DNA of 64,000 nt from an uncultured Prevotellaceae bacterium. Its GTDB lineage: Bacteria; Bacteroidota; Bacteroidia; Bacteroidales; Bacteroidaceae. The number at the start of each line of letters is the position of its first letter. Within the stretch, counting starts at the first letter, position 1. The notes below the pieces were generated by a model, which was not told the origin of the DNA, searched no databases, and was given only the letters and a program-made list of their open reading frames with translations. This document shows, in pieces, positions 32,198 through 42,265 of this stretch. The stretch is from positions 1 through 64,000 of the forward strand of contig CAMVOK010000006.1 in the NCBI GenBank assembly GCA_947169115.1. Reading direction: 5' to 3'. The position numbers and the translations under genes are program-made.

Positions 32198-34090
32198 ATG
32201 GAGCAATTGAAGCATGAGTGCGGGGTAGCGATGATACGCTTAAAAAAGCCCCTCGAGTACTATCAGCAAAAGTATGGCACATGGATGTATGGCCTCAACA
32301 AACTCTATCTGTTGATGGAGAAGCAACACAATCGTGGACAGGAAGGTGCAGGAATGGCCTGTGTCAAGATGGAGGCTGAACCAGGTAATGAATATATGTT
32401 CCGCGAGCGTGCAATGGGAAGCGGTGCTATCGGAGAGATATTTGGAACGGTTCATAAGCAGTTTAGTGAGATTCCGTCCGATTTATTGGCAGATGCATCT
32501 TATGCGAAAAAGAACTTCCCATTTGCGGGAGAGATTTATATGGGGCACCTTCGGTATTCAACAACTGGAAAGCGTGCCCTTTCTTTTGTTCATCCCTTCA
32601 TGCGCCGCAATAACTGGCGAGCCAAGAATCTTTGCCTCTGCGGGAATTTTAATCTAACCAATGTTGATGAGATCTTTGATTCCATTTCTTCGTTTGGTCA
32701 GCATCCCCGGGTGTATAGTGACACGTTTATCTTATTAGAACAGCTTGGGCACCGTTTGGATCGCGAAAGCGAACGTCTATTTAACATTGCATTGGAAGAC
32801 GACAAACACGGAAGGGAGATTACACAATATATCGAGGAAAACATAGACATGCGAAATGTACTGAAAACTAGTGCGCCCATGTGGGATGGTGGCTATGTAA
32901 TCTGCGGTATGACAGGTAGCGGTGAGATGTTCTCCATGCGCGACCCATGGGGAATCCGACCTGCATTCTGGTATCAAGATGACGAAATTCTTGTTGTTGC
33001 TTCTGAAAGACCAGTTTTACAGACGGCCTTTGAGTTGGAAACAGAACAGGTAAAAGAACTTGAGCCTGGTCAAGCACTGGTCATGAACGCTTCTGGACAG
33101 GTTTCACTTTCACAGATATTACCAGCACAGACCAAACGTGCTTGTTCTTTTGAACGTATATATTTCAGTCGAGGTTCCGATGCTGATATCTACGAGGAAC
33201 GCAAGAATCTGGGTGAACAACTCACAGAACGTATTACGGAGGCCATTGACGGAGATGTTGCCCATACTGTTTTCTCCTTCATTCCCAATACGGCAGAAGT
33301 TGCATATTACGGCATGGTTCGTGGATTCATTAAGGCATTGAACCGCCAAAAGGTAGAGGAGATATGCAAAATCACACGTGACCATCAGCCCACAGCAGAA
33401 GAGATACAGAGAATCATAGGCATGTACATTCGTTCTGAAAAGATTGCATGGAAGGATATTAAACTTCGCACCTTTATCACGGAAGGAAATCAGCGAAACG
33501 ACCTTGCTGCTCACGTTTATGATATTACCTATGGCTCGATAACTCCCTATGAAGATAATCTTGTCGTTATTGATGACAGTATAGTCCGCGGTACGACCCT
33601 AAAAGAAAGTATCATTCGCATACTCGACCGGTTACACCCGAAAAAGATTGTTCTTGTCAGCAGTTCTCCGCAGGTTCGTTATCCCGACTATTATGGTATC
33701 GACATGGCACAAATGGATGAGTTTATCGCATTCCGTGCAGCCATCGAACTGATTATTGAACGTGGTGACTGGGCACGCATCGATGATGTTTATCGTCGTT
33801 GTGTACAACAAAAGTCATTGCCAAAGGAGGAAATGAAAAACCATGTGAAAGACATCTATGCTCCATTCTCAGATGAGGAAATCAGTCAGAAGATGGTTGA
33901 AATGTTGCGTCCTGTCGGTATTGACACCCCCATAGAGATTGTATATCAAAGTCTTGAAGGACTTCATAAGGCATGTCCGAACCACTCGGGCGACTGGTAT
34001 TTTAGCGGTGACTATCCGACCCCTGGTGGTTTGAAACTGCTGAATCAGGCTTTTATCAATTATTACGAAAATGTCTATAAGAAGATATGA
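32198..34090 (+). CDS. purF: PurF-like amidophosphoribosyltransferase
   Basis: The enzyme makes phosphoribosylamine from PRPP and glutamine, the first step of purine synthesis. The 630-residue protein has an N-terminal glutamine amidotransferase domain with the nucleophile in HECGV (Cys8, exposed after propeptide removal) and a C-terminal phosphoribosyltransferase domain with VVIDDSIVRGTT. It is longer than E. coli PurF (505) and belongs to a Bacteroidales variant often next to carA/carB; here its last 4 nt overlap the CarA start. Confidence 0.9.
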   Translation: MEQLKHECGVAMIRLKKPLEYYQQKYGTWMYGLNKLYLLMEKQHNRGQEGAGMACVKMEAEPGNEYMFRERAMGSGAIGEIFGTVHKQFSEIPSDLLADASYAKKNFPFAGEIYMGHLRYSTTGKRALSFVHPFMRRNNWRAKNLCLCGNFNLTNVDEIFDSISSFGQHPRVYSDTFILLEQLGHRLDRESERLFNIALEDDKHGREITQYIEENIDMRNVLKTSAPMWDGGYVICGMTGSGEMFSMRDPWGIRPAFWYQDDEILVVASERPVLQTAFELETEQVKELEPGQALVMNASGQVSLSQILPAQTKRACSFERIYFSRGSDADIYEERKNLGEQLTERITEAIDGDVAHTVFSFIPNTAEVAYYGMVRGFIKALNRQKVEEICKITRDHQPTAEEIQRIIGMYIRSEKIAWKDIKLRTFITEGNQRNDLAAHVYDITYGSITPYEDNLVVIDDSIVRGTTLKESIIRILDRLHPKKIVLVSSSPQVRYPDYYGIDMAQMDEFIAFRAAIELIIERGDWARIDDVYRRCVQQKSLPKEEMKNHVKDIYAPFSDEEISQKMVEMLRPVGIDTPIEIVYQSLEGLHKACPNHSGDWYFSGDYPTPGGLKLLNQAFINYYENVYKKI

Positions 34091-37000
34091 AAAAGGTAAC
34101 GCTTTTATTAGATGATGGAACACGCTTTCAGGGAACTTCCTTTGGATATGAAGCTCCTGTTGCTGGCGAAGTCGTATTTAACACAGCTATGATGGGCTAT
34201 CCCGAATCGCTGACCGACCCTTCTTATGCCGGTCAGTTGATGGCCTTGACCTATCCTCTTGTGGGAAATTATGGTGTACCAGAGTTTTCCATTGAAGAAA
34301 ACGGCCTTTCCACATTTATGGAGAGTGATCGTATTCATGCACGAGCCATTATTGTAAGTGATTATAGCGAAGAATTTAATCACTGGAATGGAAAGGAGAG
34401 TTTAGCCGATTGGCTGAAGCGTGAAAAAGTACCAGGAATCACAGGCTTTGACACTCGCCAGTTGACGAAGGTGTTACGTGAACATGGTGTAATGATGGGT
34501 AAAATCCTTTTTGATGACATGCCCGACAATATCCCTACAGCCGACTATGAGGGCGTAAATTTTGTCGCCCAAGTTAGTTGTAAGGAAGTTATTCGTTACA
34601 AAGCCGAACGTCCCAATGCAAAGAAGGTCGTTTTGGTGGATTGTGGTGTAAAGGAAAATATTATTCGCTGCTTGCTTCGTCGTGGAGTTGAGGTAATTCG
34701 TGTACCTTGGGACTATGATTTCAACGAAATGGAATTCGACGGATTATTCTTGGCCAATGGCCCGGGCGATCCTGACACCTGCGAGATAACCGTGCAGAAC
34801 ATTCGTAAGTTCTTGGCAAATCCGACGATTCGTCCTTGCATGGGTATTTGTATGGGCAATCAGTTATTGAGCAAAGCCGCTGGGGCTCGTATTTACAAAC
34901 TGAAATACGGTCATCGAAGCCACAATCAGCCTGTGCGACTTGTTGGTACGACAAAATGTTTTATTACAAGCCAGAACCATGGGTATGCCGTGGACACCAC
35001 CACGCTTCAGGAAGACTGGGAACCCTTATTCGTAAACATGAATGACGGGTCAAACGAAGGTATTCGTCATAAAAAGAATCCATGGTTCTCGGCTCAGTTC
35101 CATCCCGAAGCCAGTTCGGGGCCTGTGGACACGGAATTCCTTTTCGATGAGTTTGTGGCTTTATTGGAGCGTAAGGAGAAAGGAGCAGGGGACAAGGAGC
35201 AAGAGAAATGTATTAGACTGGACGAGATACAACCCGCCAATGAATCACCCTCCTCATTCAAAAAAGTTCTCTTACTTGGTTCTGGTGCGCTCAAGATTGG
35301 CGAAGCTGGCGAGTTCGACTATTCGGGTTCCCAAGCACTAAAGGCATTGAAAGAAGAAGGCATTGAGACCGTATTGATTAATCCCAACATTGCTACAGTA
35401 CAGACTTCGGAAGGCGTGGCCGACCATATATACTTCTTGCCTGTGACTCCATATTTCGTGGAACGTGTGATTGAAAAGGAACGTCCACAGGGCATACTGT
35501 TGGCTTTTGGTGGTCAGACCGCATTGAATTGTGGCGTTTCACTTTACAAGAGTGGCGTTTTGGAGAAATATGGTGTGAAGGTTTTGGGTACGCCTGTTCA
35601 AGCCATCATTGATACGGAAGACCGCGAACTCTTTGTGCAGAAACTTGATGAGATAGGAGTGAAGACTATCAAGAGTCAGGCTTGTGAGAATATTGAGGCG
35701 GCTCGTTGTGCTGCTCGTGAATTAGGCTATCCCGTAATCATCCGTGCAGCCTATGCCTTGGGCGGCCTGGGTTCAGGTTTCTGCGACAACGAGGACGAAC
35801 TTAACCGTTTGGCCGAAAAGGCATTTTCGTTCTCGCCACAAGTTCTTGTTGAGAAAAGCCTGAAAGGTTGGAAGGAGATTGAATATGAAGTGGTGCGTGA
35901 CCGATTCGACAACTGCATAACGGTCTGCAACATGGAAAACTTCGATCCTCTGGGTATTCATACTGGCGAAAGCATTGTCATTGCTCCCTCGCAGACCCTT
36001 ACAAACAGTGAGTACCACAAGCTCCGTGCGCTCTCCATCAAGATTATACGTCACATTGGTATTGTTGGTGAGTGTAATGTCCAGTATGCTTTCGACCCCG
36101 AGAGTGAGGATTACCGTGTCATTGAAGTAAACGCCCGTTTAAGTCGTTCATCGGCATTGGCCAGCAAGGCCACGGGTTATCCTTTGGCATTTGTTGCAGC
36201 CAAACTGGGATTAGGGTATGGACTCTTCGACCTGAAGAACTCTGTTACAAAGACTACGACAGCCTTCTTTGAACCCGCACTCGACTATGTAGTGTGCAAA
36301 ATCCCGCGCTGGGATTTGGGTAAGTTCCGTGGCGTTGACCGTGAACTGGGTTCAAGTATGAAGTCCGTGGGCGAAGTCATGGCTATTGGTCGTACCTTCG
36401 AAGAAGCCATTCAGAAGGGCCTTCGCATGATAGGTCAGGGCATGCATGGCTTTGTGGAAAACAAGCAATTTGTCATTGACGATATAGATAAATCCCTAAA
36501 AGAACCTACCGACAAACGTATCTTTGCCATTTCCAAGGCAATGGGGCAGGGGTACAGCATTGACAAGATTCATGAACTGACCAAAATCGACAAGTGGTTC
36601 TTGCAAAAGCTCCGCAATATTCGGGCCATAGACTTTGAACTTAAGGAAGCAAAAGACTTGGATTCCTTGAACGTGGATTTATTCCGTCGTGCAAAGGTGT
36701 ATGGATTCTCGGACTTTCAGATTGCACGTGCCTTAGGCATGGAAAAGGAAATGGACATAGAAGAGGCCATGAATGTTGTCCGAAAGAAGCGGAAGGCTAT
36801 GGGCATTTCCCCTGTAGTCAAGCAGATAGACACCTTGGCTGCCGAATATCCGGCTCAGACCAATTATTTGTACTTGACTTATAGTGGTGTAGCCAGTGAC
36901 ATCCCTTACGAGCATGACAATCGCAGTATTGTGGTATTGGGAAGTGGAGCATATCGGATTGGTTCTTCAGTCGAGTTTGACTGGTGTGGTGTTCAAGCAC

Positions 37001-38469
37001 TTAACACGATTCGAAAGGAAGGGCTTCGCTCTGTAATGATTAACTATAATCCCGAGACTGTTTCCACGGACTATGACATGTGCGACCGCCTTTATTTCGA
37101 TGAATTGACCTTCGAGCGTGTTATGGATATTATAGAACTTGAGGAGGCCAAGGGCGTGATTGTTTCCACGGGTGGTCAGATTCCCAACAACTTGGCCATG
37201 AAACTGGATGCCCAGCGCGTACCAATCCTTGGAACCCAGGCACGTTATATTGACAATGCAGAAGACCGCGAGAAGTTCTCGGCTATGCTCAACCGCATCG
37301 GTGTGGATCAGCCCGAATGGAGCGCTCTGACTACAATGGAAGATGTCAATTCATTCATCGAAAGAGTAGGTTTCCCCGTATTGGTTCGTCCCTCCTATGT
37401 GCTTTCGGGTGCAGCCATGAACGTCTGCTCCAACCAAGAGGAACTGGAACGCTTCCTCGAACTTGCAGCAAATGTATCCAAGAAACACCCCGTTGTTATT
37501 TCCAAGTTCATGCAGAACACCAAGGAGGTGGAGATGGATGCCGTGGCAAAGAATGGAGAAATCATTGCTTATGCCATATCAGAGCACATCGAATTTGCCG
37601 GAGTACATTCTGGTGATGCCACCATTCAGTTCCCTGCCCAAAAGCTATACGTGGAGACCGTACGTCGAATCAAGAAGATTTCTGCACAGATAGCCCGTGA
37701 ACTGAATATTTCTGGTCCCTTCAACATCCAATACCTTGCCCGTGAGAACGAGATTAAGGTCATTGAGTGCAACCTTCGTGCATCCCGCAGTTTCCCGTTT
37801 GTAAGCAAGGTTCTGAAGGTAAATCTTATCGAGATGGCCACTCGGGTGATGTTAGGGTTGCCAGTTGAGAAGCTACATAAGAGTTTCTTCGACTTTGACT
37901 ATGTGGGCATCAAGGCCAGCCAATTCTCATTCAATCGTTTGCAAAAAGCTGACCCCGTGCTTGGGGTTGATATGAGCAGTACGGGTGAAGTTGGATGTCT
38001 GGGCGACGATACAAACTGTGCTCTGATGAAAGCCATGCTTTCCGTGGGCCAACGTATTCCCGAGAAGGGCATCATGCTTTCCACGGGTGGTGCCAAGGAG
38101 AAGGCTGCCATGCTCGATGCTGCCAAAATGCTCAGTGACCATGGCTACAAATTGTATGCTACAGGAGGTACAAGTCGCTACTTGACAGAACAGGGCATTG
38201 AAAACACCCTGGTACACTGGCCAAGCGATACCGATAAGCATCCACAGGCATTGGACTTGCTCCACGAACATAAGATAGACATGGTTGTCAATATTCCCAA
38301 AGACCTTACTGCTGGTGAATTGACAAACGGATATAAGATTCGTCGTGCGGCTGTTGACCTCAATATACCTCTGATAACAAACTCTCGATTGGCTGCAGCC
38401 TTCATTTCGGCATTCTGTACCATTAAGCCCGAAGACCTTGCCATTAAGAGTTGGGAAGAGTATAAATGA
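34087..38469 (+). CDS. carA-carB: Carbamoyl-phosphate synthase, fused small and large subunits
   Basis: The 1460-residue protein joins CarA (about 1-358; amidotransferase triad with Cys in GICMGNQ and HPE) to CarB (about 390-1460; two ATP-grasp halves and a C-terminal allosteric methylglyoxal-synthase-like domain). No stop codon separates them. The linker, codons about 359-388 (35164-35260), is Lys/Glu-rich and encoded by purine-rich sequence like that of the intergenic arrays. Separate subunits are the usual bacterial form, and fused ones are typical of eukaryotes. The reaction makes carbamoyl phosphate for arginine and pyrimidines. The fusion could also be a loss of the stop codon in this strain. 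Confidence 0.92.
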   Translation: MKKVTLLLDDGTRFQGTSFGYEAPVAGEVVFNTAMMGYPESLTDPSYAGQLMALTYPLVGNYGVPEFSIEENGLSTFMESDRIHARAIIVSDYSEEFNHWNGKESLADWLKREKVPGITGFDTRQLTKVLREHGVMMGKILFDDMPDNIPTADYEGVNFVAQVSCKEVIRYKAERPNAKKVVLVDCGVKENIIRCLLRRGVEVIRVPWDYDFNEMEFDGLFLANGPGDPDTCEITVQNIRKFLANPTIRPCMGICMGNQLLSKAAGARIYKLKYGHRSHNQPVRLVGTTKCFITSQNHGYAVDTTTLQEDWEPLFVNMNDGSNEGIRHKKNPWFSAQFHPEASSGPVDTEFLFDEFVALLERKEKGAGDKEQEKCIRLDEIQPANESPSSFKKVLLLGSGALKIGEAGEFDYSGSQALKALKEEGIETVLINPNIATVQTSEGVADHIYFLPVTPYFVERVIEKERPQGILLAFGGQTALNCGVSLYKSGVLEKYGVKVLGTPVQAIIDTEDRELFVQKLDEIGVKTIKSQACENIEAARCAARELGYPVIIRAAYALGGLGSGFCDNEDELNRLAEKAFSFSPQVLVEKSLKGWKEIEYEVVRDRFDNCITVCNMENFDPLGIHTGESIVIAPSQTLTNSEYHKLRALSIKIIRHIGIVGECNVQYAFDPESEDYRVIEVNARLSRSSALASKATGYPLAFVAAKLGLGYGLFDLKNSVTKTTTAFFEPALDYVVCKIPRWDLGKFRGVDRELGSSMKSVGEVMAIGRTFEEAIQKGLRMIGQGMHGFVENKQFVIDDIDKSLKEPTDKRIFAISKAMGQGYSIDKIHELTKIDKWFLQKLRNIRAIDFELKEAKDLDSLNVDLFRRAKVYGFSDFQIARALGMEKEMDIEEAMNVVRKKRKAMGISPVVKQIDTLAAEYPAQTNYLYLTYSGVASDIPYEHDNRSIVVLGSGAYRIGSSVEFDWCGVQALNTIRKEGLRSVMINYNPETVSTDYDMCDRLYFDELTFERVMDIIELEEAKGVIVSTGGQIPNNLAMKLDAQRVPILGTQARYIDNAEDREKFSAMLNRIGVDQPEWSALTTMEDVNSFIERVGFPVLVRPSYVLSGAAMNVCSNQEELERFLELAANVSKKHPVVISKFMQNTKEVEMDAVAKNGEIIAYAISEHIEFAGVHSGDATIQFPAQKLYVETVRRIKKISAQIARELNISGPFNIQYLARENEIKVIECNLRASRSFPFVSKVLKVNLIEMATRVMLGLPVEKLHKSFFDFDYVGIKASQFSFNRLQKADPVLGVDMSSTGEVGCLGDDTNCALMKAMLSVGQRIPEKGIMLSTGGAKEKAAMLDAAKMLSDHGYKLYATGGTSRYLTEQGIENTLVHWPSDTDKHPQALDLLHEHKIDMVVNIPKDLTAGELTNGYKIRRAAVDLNIPLITNSRLAAAFISAFCTIKPEDLAIKSWEEYK

Positions 38470-38600
38470 GGGTGAAGGATTAAGGATTAAGGGTGAAGGA
38501 TTAAGGGTTAAGGGTGTAATCGGACGACCCGAAGGGGCTACGCTTGCGTAGCGAAGAGGAGTGAGAAGGGTTAAGGGTTAAAGATTAAGAATTAAGGATT
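38469..38600. repeat. GGATTAAGGGTGAA simple array carrying repeat R1
   Basis: Degenerate GGATTAAGGGTGAAGG words fill the space between carA-carB and the SLC13 gene on both sides of an R1 copy. The same structure follows ligA (56360-56480). Confidence 0.7.
38516..38568 (+). repeat. Interspersed repeat R1, copy d
   Basis: GTAATCGGACGACCCGAAGG, then the perfect hairpin GCTACG-CTTG-CGTAGC (38537-38552), then GAAGAGGAGTGAGAAG. It is almost identical to the copy at 56393. Confidence 0.8.
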
Positions 38601-38610
38601 TTTTAAGATA

Positions 38611-40242
38611 ATGTCTTTTCCGATAATTTTTGTAGCCATCGTACTTGTCTTGATGTTGGTGGCTCTCATGCGCGAGCTGTTACGTCCAGGCTTGATACTA
38701 TTCACGGCAGTTGTACTGCTGTTGTGTGCAGGTATTATTAACCCGGAGGAAGCCTTGAAAGGCTTTTCCAATAAGGGTATGATAACTGTGGCCATGCTTT
38801 ATTTAGTGAGCGAAGGAGTGCGAAAAAGTGGCCTTCTGGAACGTATTGTTTACCGTGTCTTGCCTAAGAAGAATGTTACGATAACGAGGGCCAATCTCCG
38901 ATTCTATCCCATCGTGAGCTTCATTTCAGCGTTCTTCAACAACACCCCAGTGGTGGTGATATTCGCCCCCATGATAAAGAACTGGGCACGGAAGATGAAG
39001 ATTTCTCCCACCAAGTTTCTCATCCCTCTTAGCTATGCCACTGTCATTGGTGGTATCTGTACTCTGATTGGTACCACCACAAACCTTGTTCTTCATGGTA
39101 TGCTCATTCAGGAATACAAGGACGAGACCAGGGTGTTCGAAGAAACCCAAGGTGCGGTTGAGGGCTTGCTGTTGAAGTATAACATCGACGGTATGCACAT
39201 GTTCGAGTTGACCAAGGTGGGTATATTCATTGCCATTGCCGGACTAATATATCTCATATTCTTTTCTCAATTCCTATTGCCTAAAGAACGTAAGGCCGAG
39301 GAGGAGAGCGAGAGTCAGGATGTTGCCCCGGGCATGGTTCGTCACGAGATAATGTTGGGTAACCGTTTCCCGGGATTAGGTAAGACCCTGCATGAGTTTG
39401 ACTTCTACCGCCGCTATGGTGCCCATGTGCGTGCTATCAGTAGAGGAGGGGCAGTACTTGAAGGTGACTACATGAACATGCGTATGTCGCACGACGACAC
39501 CCTGATTGCCGATGCCCCAGAGGACTTTAAGAAGACATGGCGTGACAGTAAGGTCTTTTGGATGATAAACCGTGTGGGTGATTTTGAGCCCCCTATGGGC
39601 ACAAAGAAGCGCTATCTCGCTTTAGCCTTGCTGATATTCATGATTATTGGCGCCACTGTAGGTGAATTACCCATTGTGACCGAACATTTCAAGTTTATCA
39701 AGCTCGACATGTTTTTCTTTGCCTGTGTTACCACCATCATTATGGCTTGGACACACATGTTCTCACCTAAGAAATACACCAAATATCTTTCATGGGATGT
39801 GCTCATCACCATTGCCTGTGCTTTTGCCATCAGCACGGCCATGACCAAGTCGGGTTTTGCCGACTATGTGGCCAGCTACATCATTGCACTCACGGATAGC
39901 GTTCGTCAAAGCCGATGGGGCATATACATCATACTGGCAGCCCTGTTCTTGATAACCAATATCTTTACAGAACTTATCACCAACAATGCTGCAGCAGCCC
40001 TCTCATTTCCTCTGGCACTATCGGTAGCCGAAAAGTTGGGAGCCGACCCCATGCCTTTTGTCGTATGCATCTGTTTCGCAGCCTCATCAGCATTTTCCAC
40101 TCCCATAGGTTACCAGACCAACTTGATTGTACAAGGAGTAGGAGGGTACAAGTTTACCGACTTTGTAAAGGTTGGTTTGCCCATGAACCTGATAGTATTC
40201 ATACTTTCTGTATTCCTCATACCGTTCTTCTATAATCTATGA
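38611..40242 (+). CDS. SLC13/DASS-family anion permease (likely sulfate)
   Basis: The 543-residue membrane protein has about ten hydrophobic segments in two halves with the SNT-type signatures SFFNNTPVVVIF-like FFNNTPVVVIF, IGTTTNL and the C-terminal TELITNNAAAALSFP and TPIGYQTN. A soluble TrkA_C-like region lies between (about 230-330). DASS proteins import divalent anions with Na+. It immediately precedes cysC, cysD, cysN and a sulfotransferase, so sulfate is the likely cargo. Confidence 0.88.
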   Translation: MSFPIIFVAIVLVLMLVALMRELLRPGLILFTAVVLLLCAGIINPEEALKGFSNKGMITVAMLYLVSEGVRKSGLLERIVYRVLPKKNVTITRANLRFYPIVSFISAFFNNTPVVVIFAPMIKNWARKMKISPTKFLIPLSYATVIGGICTLIGTTTNLVLHGMLIQEYKDETRVFEETQGAVEGLLLKYNIDGMHMFELTKVGIFIAIAGLIYLIFFSQFLLPKERKAEEESESQDVAPGMVRHEIMLGNRFPGLGKTLHEFDFYRRYGAHVRAISRGGAVLEGDYMNMRMSHDDTLIADAPEDFKKTWRDSKVFWMINRVGDFEPPMGTKKRYLALALLIFMIIGATVGELPIVTEHFKFIKLDMFFFACVTTIIMAWTHMFSPKKYTKYLSWDVLITIACAFAISTAMTKSGFADYVASYIIALTDSVRQSRWGIYIILAALFLITNIFTELITNNAAAALSFPLALSVAEKLGADPMPFVVCICFAASSAFSTPIGYQTNLIVQGVGGYKFTDFVKVGLPMNLIVFILSVFLIPFFYNL

Positions 40243-40257
40243 AAATAGCCTGATTCT

Positions 40258-40289
40258 TTTGCCTGTTAACACACTAATTCGTATCTTTG
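40258..40289 (+). promoter_or_regulatory. Promoter of cysC and the PAPS operon
   Basis: TTTG (40258-40261), 20-nt spacer, TATCTTTG (40282-40289), between the permease stop and cysC. It excludes the TTG at 40300 as the start and supports ATG 40318. Confidence 0.82.
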
Positions 40290-40317
40290 CAGACAAAATT
40301 TGGAAAAGAATAAAGAC

Positions 40318-40908
40318 ATGGCAGAAAACATATATCCTATTTATGACCGCATGTTAAGCCGCGAAGAGCGGGAGCGTATGCTCGGACAGCGTGGTGTCAT
40401 GGTATGGTTTACTGGACTTAGCGGTAGTGGCAAGAGCACAGTGGCATTAGGCGTGGAACGCGAACTACATGCCCGTGGCATCCTTTGTCGCATTCTGGAT
40501 GGTGACAACATCCGGGCTGGCATCAACAGTAACCTTGGGTTCTCACAGGCCGACCGCATCGAGAACATTCGCCGTATAGCCGAAGTAGGCAAGTTGTTCG
40601 TGCAGACAGGCATTGTCACTTTGGCCTGTTTCGTAAGTCCCACGGAAGATATTCGTGAAATGGCTCGTCAGATTATCGGTGAAGACGATTTCAAGGAGGT
40701 TTATGTTTCCACTCCGTTGTCCGAATGCGAGCGTCGTGATGTAAAGGGGCTCTATGCCCGTGCTCGTCAGGGTGAGGTTAAGGACTTTACGGGCATTAGT
40801 GCTCCCTTTGAGGCTCCCCGTAATCCTGCCTTGAGTATTGACACGTCGCAGTTACCTCTTGAGGAAAGTGTTCGTCTGGTGGTGGATATGATTTTAGACA
40901 AACAATAA
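40318..40908 (+). CDS. cysC: Adenylylsulfate (APS) kinase
   Basis: The enzyme phosphorylates APS to PAPS. The 196-residue protein has the P-loop GLSGSGKST (33-41), [16 protein letters not shown] (substrate loop) and the [12 protein letters not shown] lid. It is the first gene after an internal promoter. With cysD and cysN it makes the sulfate donor PAPS. No PAPS reductase (cysH) or sulfite reductase gene is nearby, so the pathway here points to sulfotransfer, not cysteine synthesis. Confidence 0.96.
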   Translation: MAENIYPIYDRMLSREERERMLGQRGVMVWFTGLSGSGKSTVALGVERELHARGILCRILDGDNIRAGINSNLGFSQADRIENIRRIAEVGKLFVQTGIVTLACFVSPTEDIREMARQIIGEDDFKEVYVSTPLSECERRDVKGLYARARQGEVKDFTGISAPFEAPRNPALSIDTSQLPLEESVRLVVDMILDKQ

Positions 40909-40910
40909 AA

Positions 40911-40957
40911 CGACCCCACCCCCGAACCCCTCCCGAGGGAGGGGAGTGGTTACAAAG
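40911..40957. repeat. Palindromic element R2, after cysC
   Basis: CCCCACCCCCG...CCCCTCCCGAGGGAGGGGAGTGG followed by TTACAAAGAAT. It lies 2 nt after the cysC stop codon. It is the inverse orientation of the element inside the cysD 5' end. Confidence 0.75.
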
Positions 40958-41023
40958 AATAACAAAGCATTATTAAACAATAGTAAAAATAGTAAAGTTA
41001 ATACAATATTAAATATTTATAAT

Positions 41024-41983
41024 ATGACCGATAAATCCAGCGTATATACGCCCTCCCCTCGGGGAGGGAATGGGGAGGGGGTCTATAATCTTTCCCATCT
41101 TCAGGAACTCGAAACCGAGAGCATCCACATCATTCGTGAGGTGGCCGCAGAGTTCGAAAATCCTGTGATGCTCTACAGTATTGGAAAAGACAGCAGTGTC
41201 ATGGTACGTCTGGCCGAGAAAGCTTTTGCGCCAGGTAAGGTTCCATTCCCCCTTATGCACATCGACTCTAAGTGGAAATTCCGCGAGATGATAGAGTTTC
41301 GCGACAACTATGCCAAGCAATACGGCTGGAACCTCATTGTTGAGTCCAACATGGAAGCCTTCAACGCTGGCGTTGGTCCCTTCACCCATGGTAGCAAGGT
41401 ACACACCGACCTCATGAAGACCAAGGCTCTGCTCGATGCCCTCAACAAGTACAAGTTCGATGCCGCTTTCGGTGGTGCACGCCGCGATGAAGAGAAGAGT
41501 CGAGCCAAAGAACGCATATTCTCCTTCCGCGACAAGTTTAATCAGTGGGACCCCAAGAACCAGCGTCCCGAGTTATGGGACATCTACAACAGCCGCATCC
41601 ATAAGGGTGAGTCGATTCGTGTGTTCCCCCTTTCCAACTGGACGGAGCTTGATATCTGGCAATACATTCGTCTGGAGAACATCCCCATCGTTCCTCTTTA
41701 TTATGCCAAGGAACGTCCCTGCGTGGAAATTGACGGACAACTCATCATGGCCGATGATGACCGTCTGCCCAAGGAACTTGTCCCCAAGATTCACAACCGT
41801 ATGGTTCGTTTCCGCACCCTCGGCTGCTGGCCATTGACCGGTGCCGTAGAAAGCAATGCTACCACCATCGAGGAAATTGTGGAAGAGATGATGACCACCA
41901 CCAAGAGTGAGCGCACCACGCGCGTCATCGATTTCGACCAGGAAGCTTCGATGGAGCAGAAGAAGAGGGAGGGATACTTTTAA
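41024..41983 (+). CDS. cysD: Sulfate adenylyltransferase subunit 2, with an in-frame repeat insertion
   Basis: CysD, with the GTPase CysN, adenylates sulfate to APS. The PP-loop signature [26 protein letters not shown] and [21 protein letters not shown] are all present, and the 320-residue length would be normal apart from about 20 extra N-terminal residues. Those extra residues ([12 protein letters not shown]) are the translation of an R2 element at 41042-41083; the ordinary CysD start aligns at [13 protein letters not shown] 41024 is the only sensible start. The insertion is unlikely to disturb the active site. Confidence 0.95.
   Translation: MTDKSSVYTPSPRGGNGEGVYNLSHLQELETESIHIIREVAAEFENPVMLYSIGKDSSVMVRLAEKAFAPGKVPFPLMHIDSKWKFREMIEFRDNYAKQYGWNLIVESNMEAFNAGVGPFTHGSKVHTDLMKTKALLDALNKYKFDAAFGGARRDEEKSRAKERIFSFRDKFNQWDPKNQRPELWDIYNSRIHKGESIRVFPLSNWTELDIWQYIRLENIPIVPLYYAKERPCVEIDGQLIMADDDRLPKELVPKIHNRMVRFRTLGCWPLTGAVESNATTIEEIVEEMMTTTKSERTTRVIDFDQEASMEQKKREGYF
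41042..41083. repeat. Palindromic element R2 inside the cysD coding region
   Basis: CCCTCCCCTCGGGGAGGG plus AATGGGGAGGGGGT lies within codons about 7-20 of cysD, in frame and without a stop. It matches the element at 43838-43885, which sits just before the sulfotransferase start. Confidence 0.8.
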
Positions 41984-41985
41984 TA

Positions 41986-42026
41986 AGCCCCCCCGAAACC
42001 CCTCCCGAGGGGGAGGGGAGTGGATA
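41986..42026. repeat. Palindromic element R2, after cysD
   Basis: CCCCCCCGAAACCCCTCCCGA and GGGGGAGGGGAGTGG, with a TGGATAC tail, follow the cysD stop codon. It is the left member of the inverted pair bracketing the DUF559 fragment. Confidence 0.75.
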
Positions 42027-42038
42027 CTGACCTAAAGA

Positions 42039-42254
42039 ATGAAGCTGAAATACAATACCGCTTCGCCAAACCGCCATCAATTACTAAAGGAGTTGCCTCA
42101 CAAGCACAAACAATATCCTACAGAAGCAGAAAAACACCTGTGGCATTTCATCCGAAACGGTCAACTTGGAGTGAAGTTTAACAGGCAACATATCATAGGA
42201 GACTATATTGTTGACTTTGTATGTTTGGACAAAATAATTAATGAATTAGAATAG
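42039..42254 (+). CDS. Truncated DUF559 (Vsr-like endonuclease-domain) protein
   Basis: A 71-residue reading frame matches the N-terminal half of DUF559 proteins: [18 protein letters not shown], then [24 protein letters not shown]559 belongs to the restriction-endonuclease-like superfamily (very-short-patch-repair type), with acidic residues in TEAEKxLW, DFVC and a following xELDG. Full proteins are about 110-130 residues; this one stops in KIINELE, so the last catalytic part is lost and nuclease activity is unlikely. It is inserted between cysD and cysN, bracketed by R2 elements in opposite orientation. Confidence 0.75.
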   Translation: MKLKYNTASPNRHQLLKELPHKHKQYPTEAEKHLWHFIRNGQLGVKFNRQHIIGDYIVDFVCLDKIINELE

Positions 42255-42265
42255 AGAGATATATT

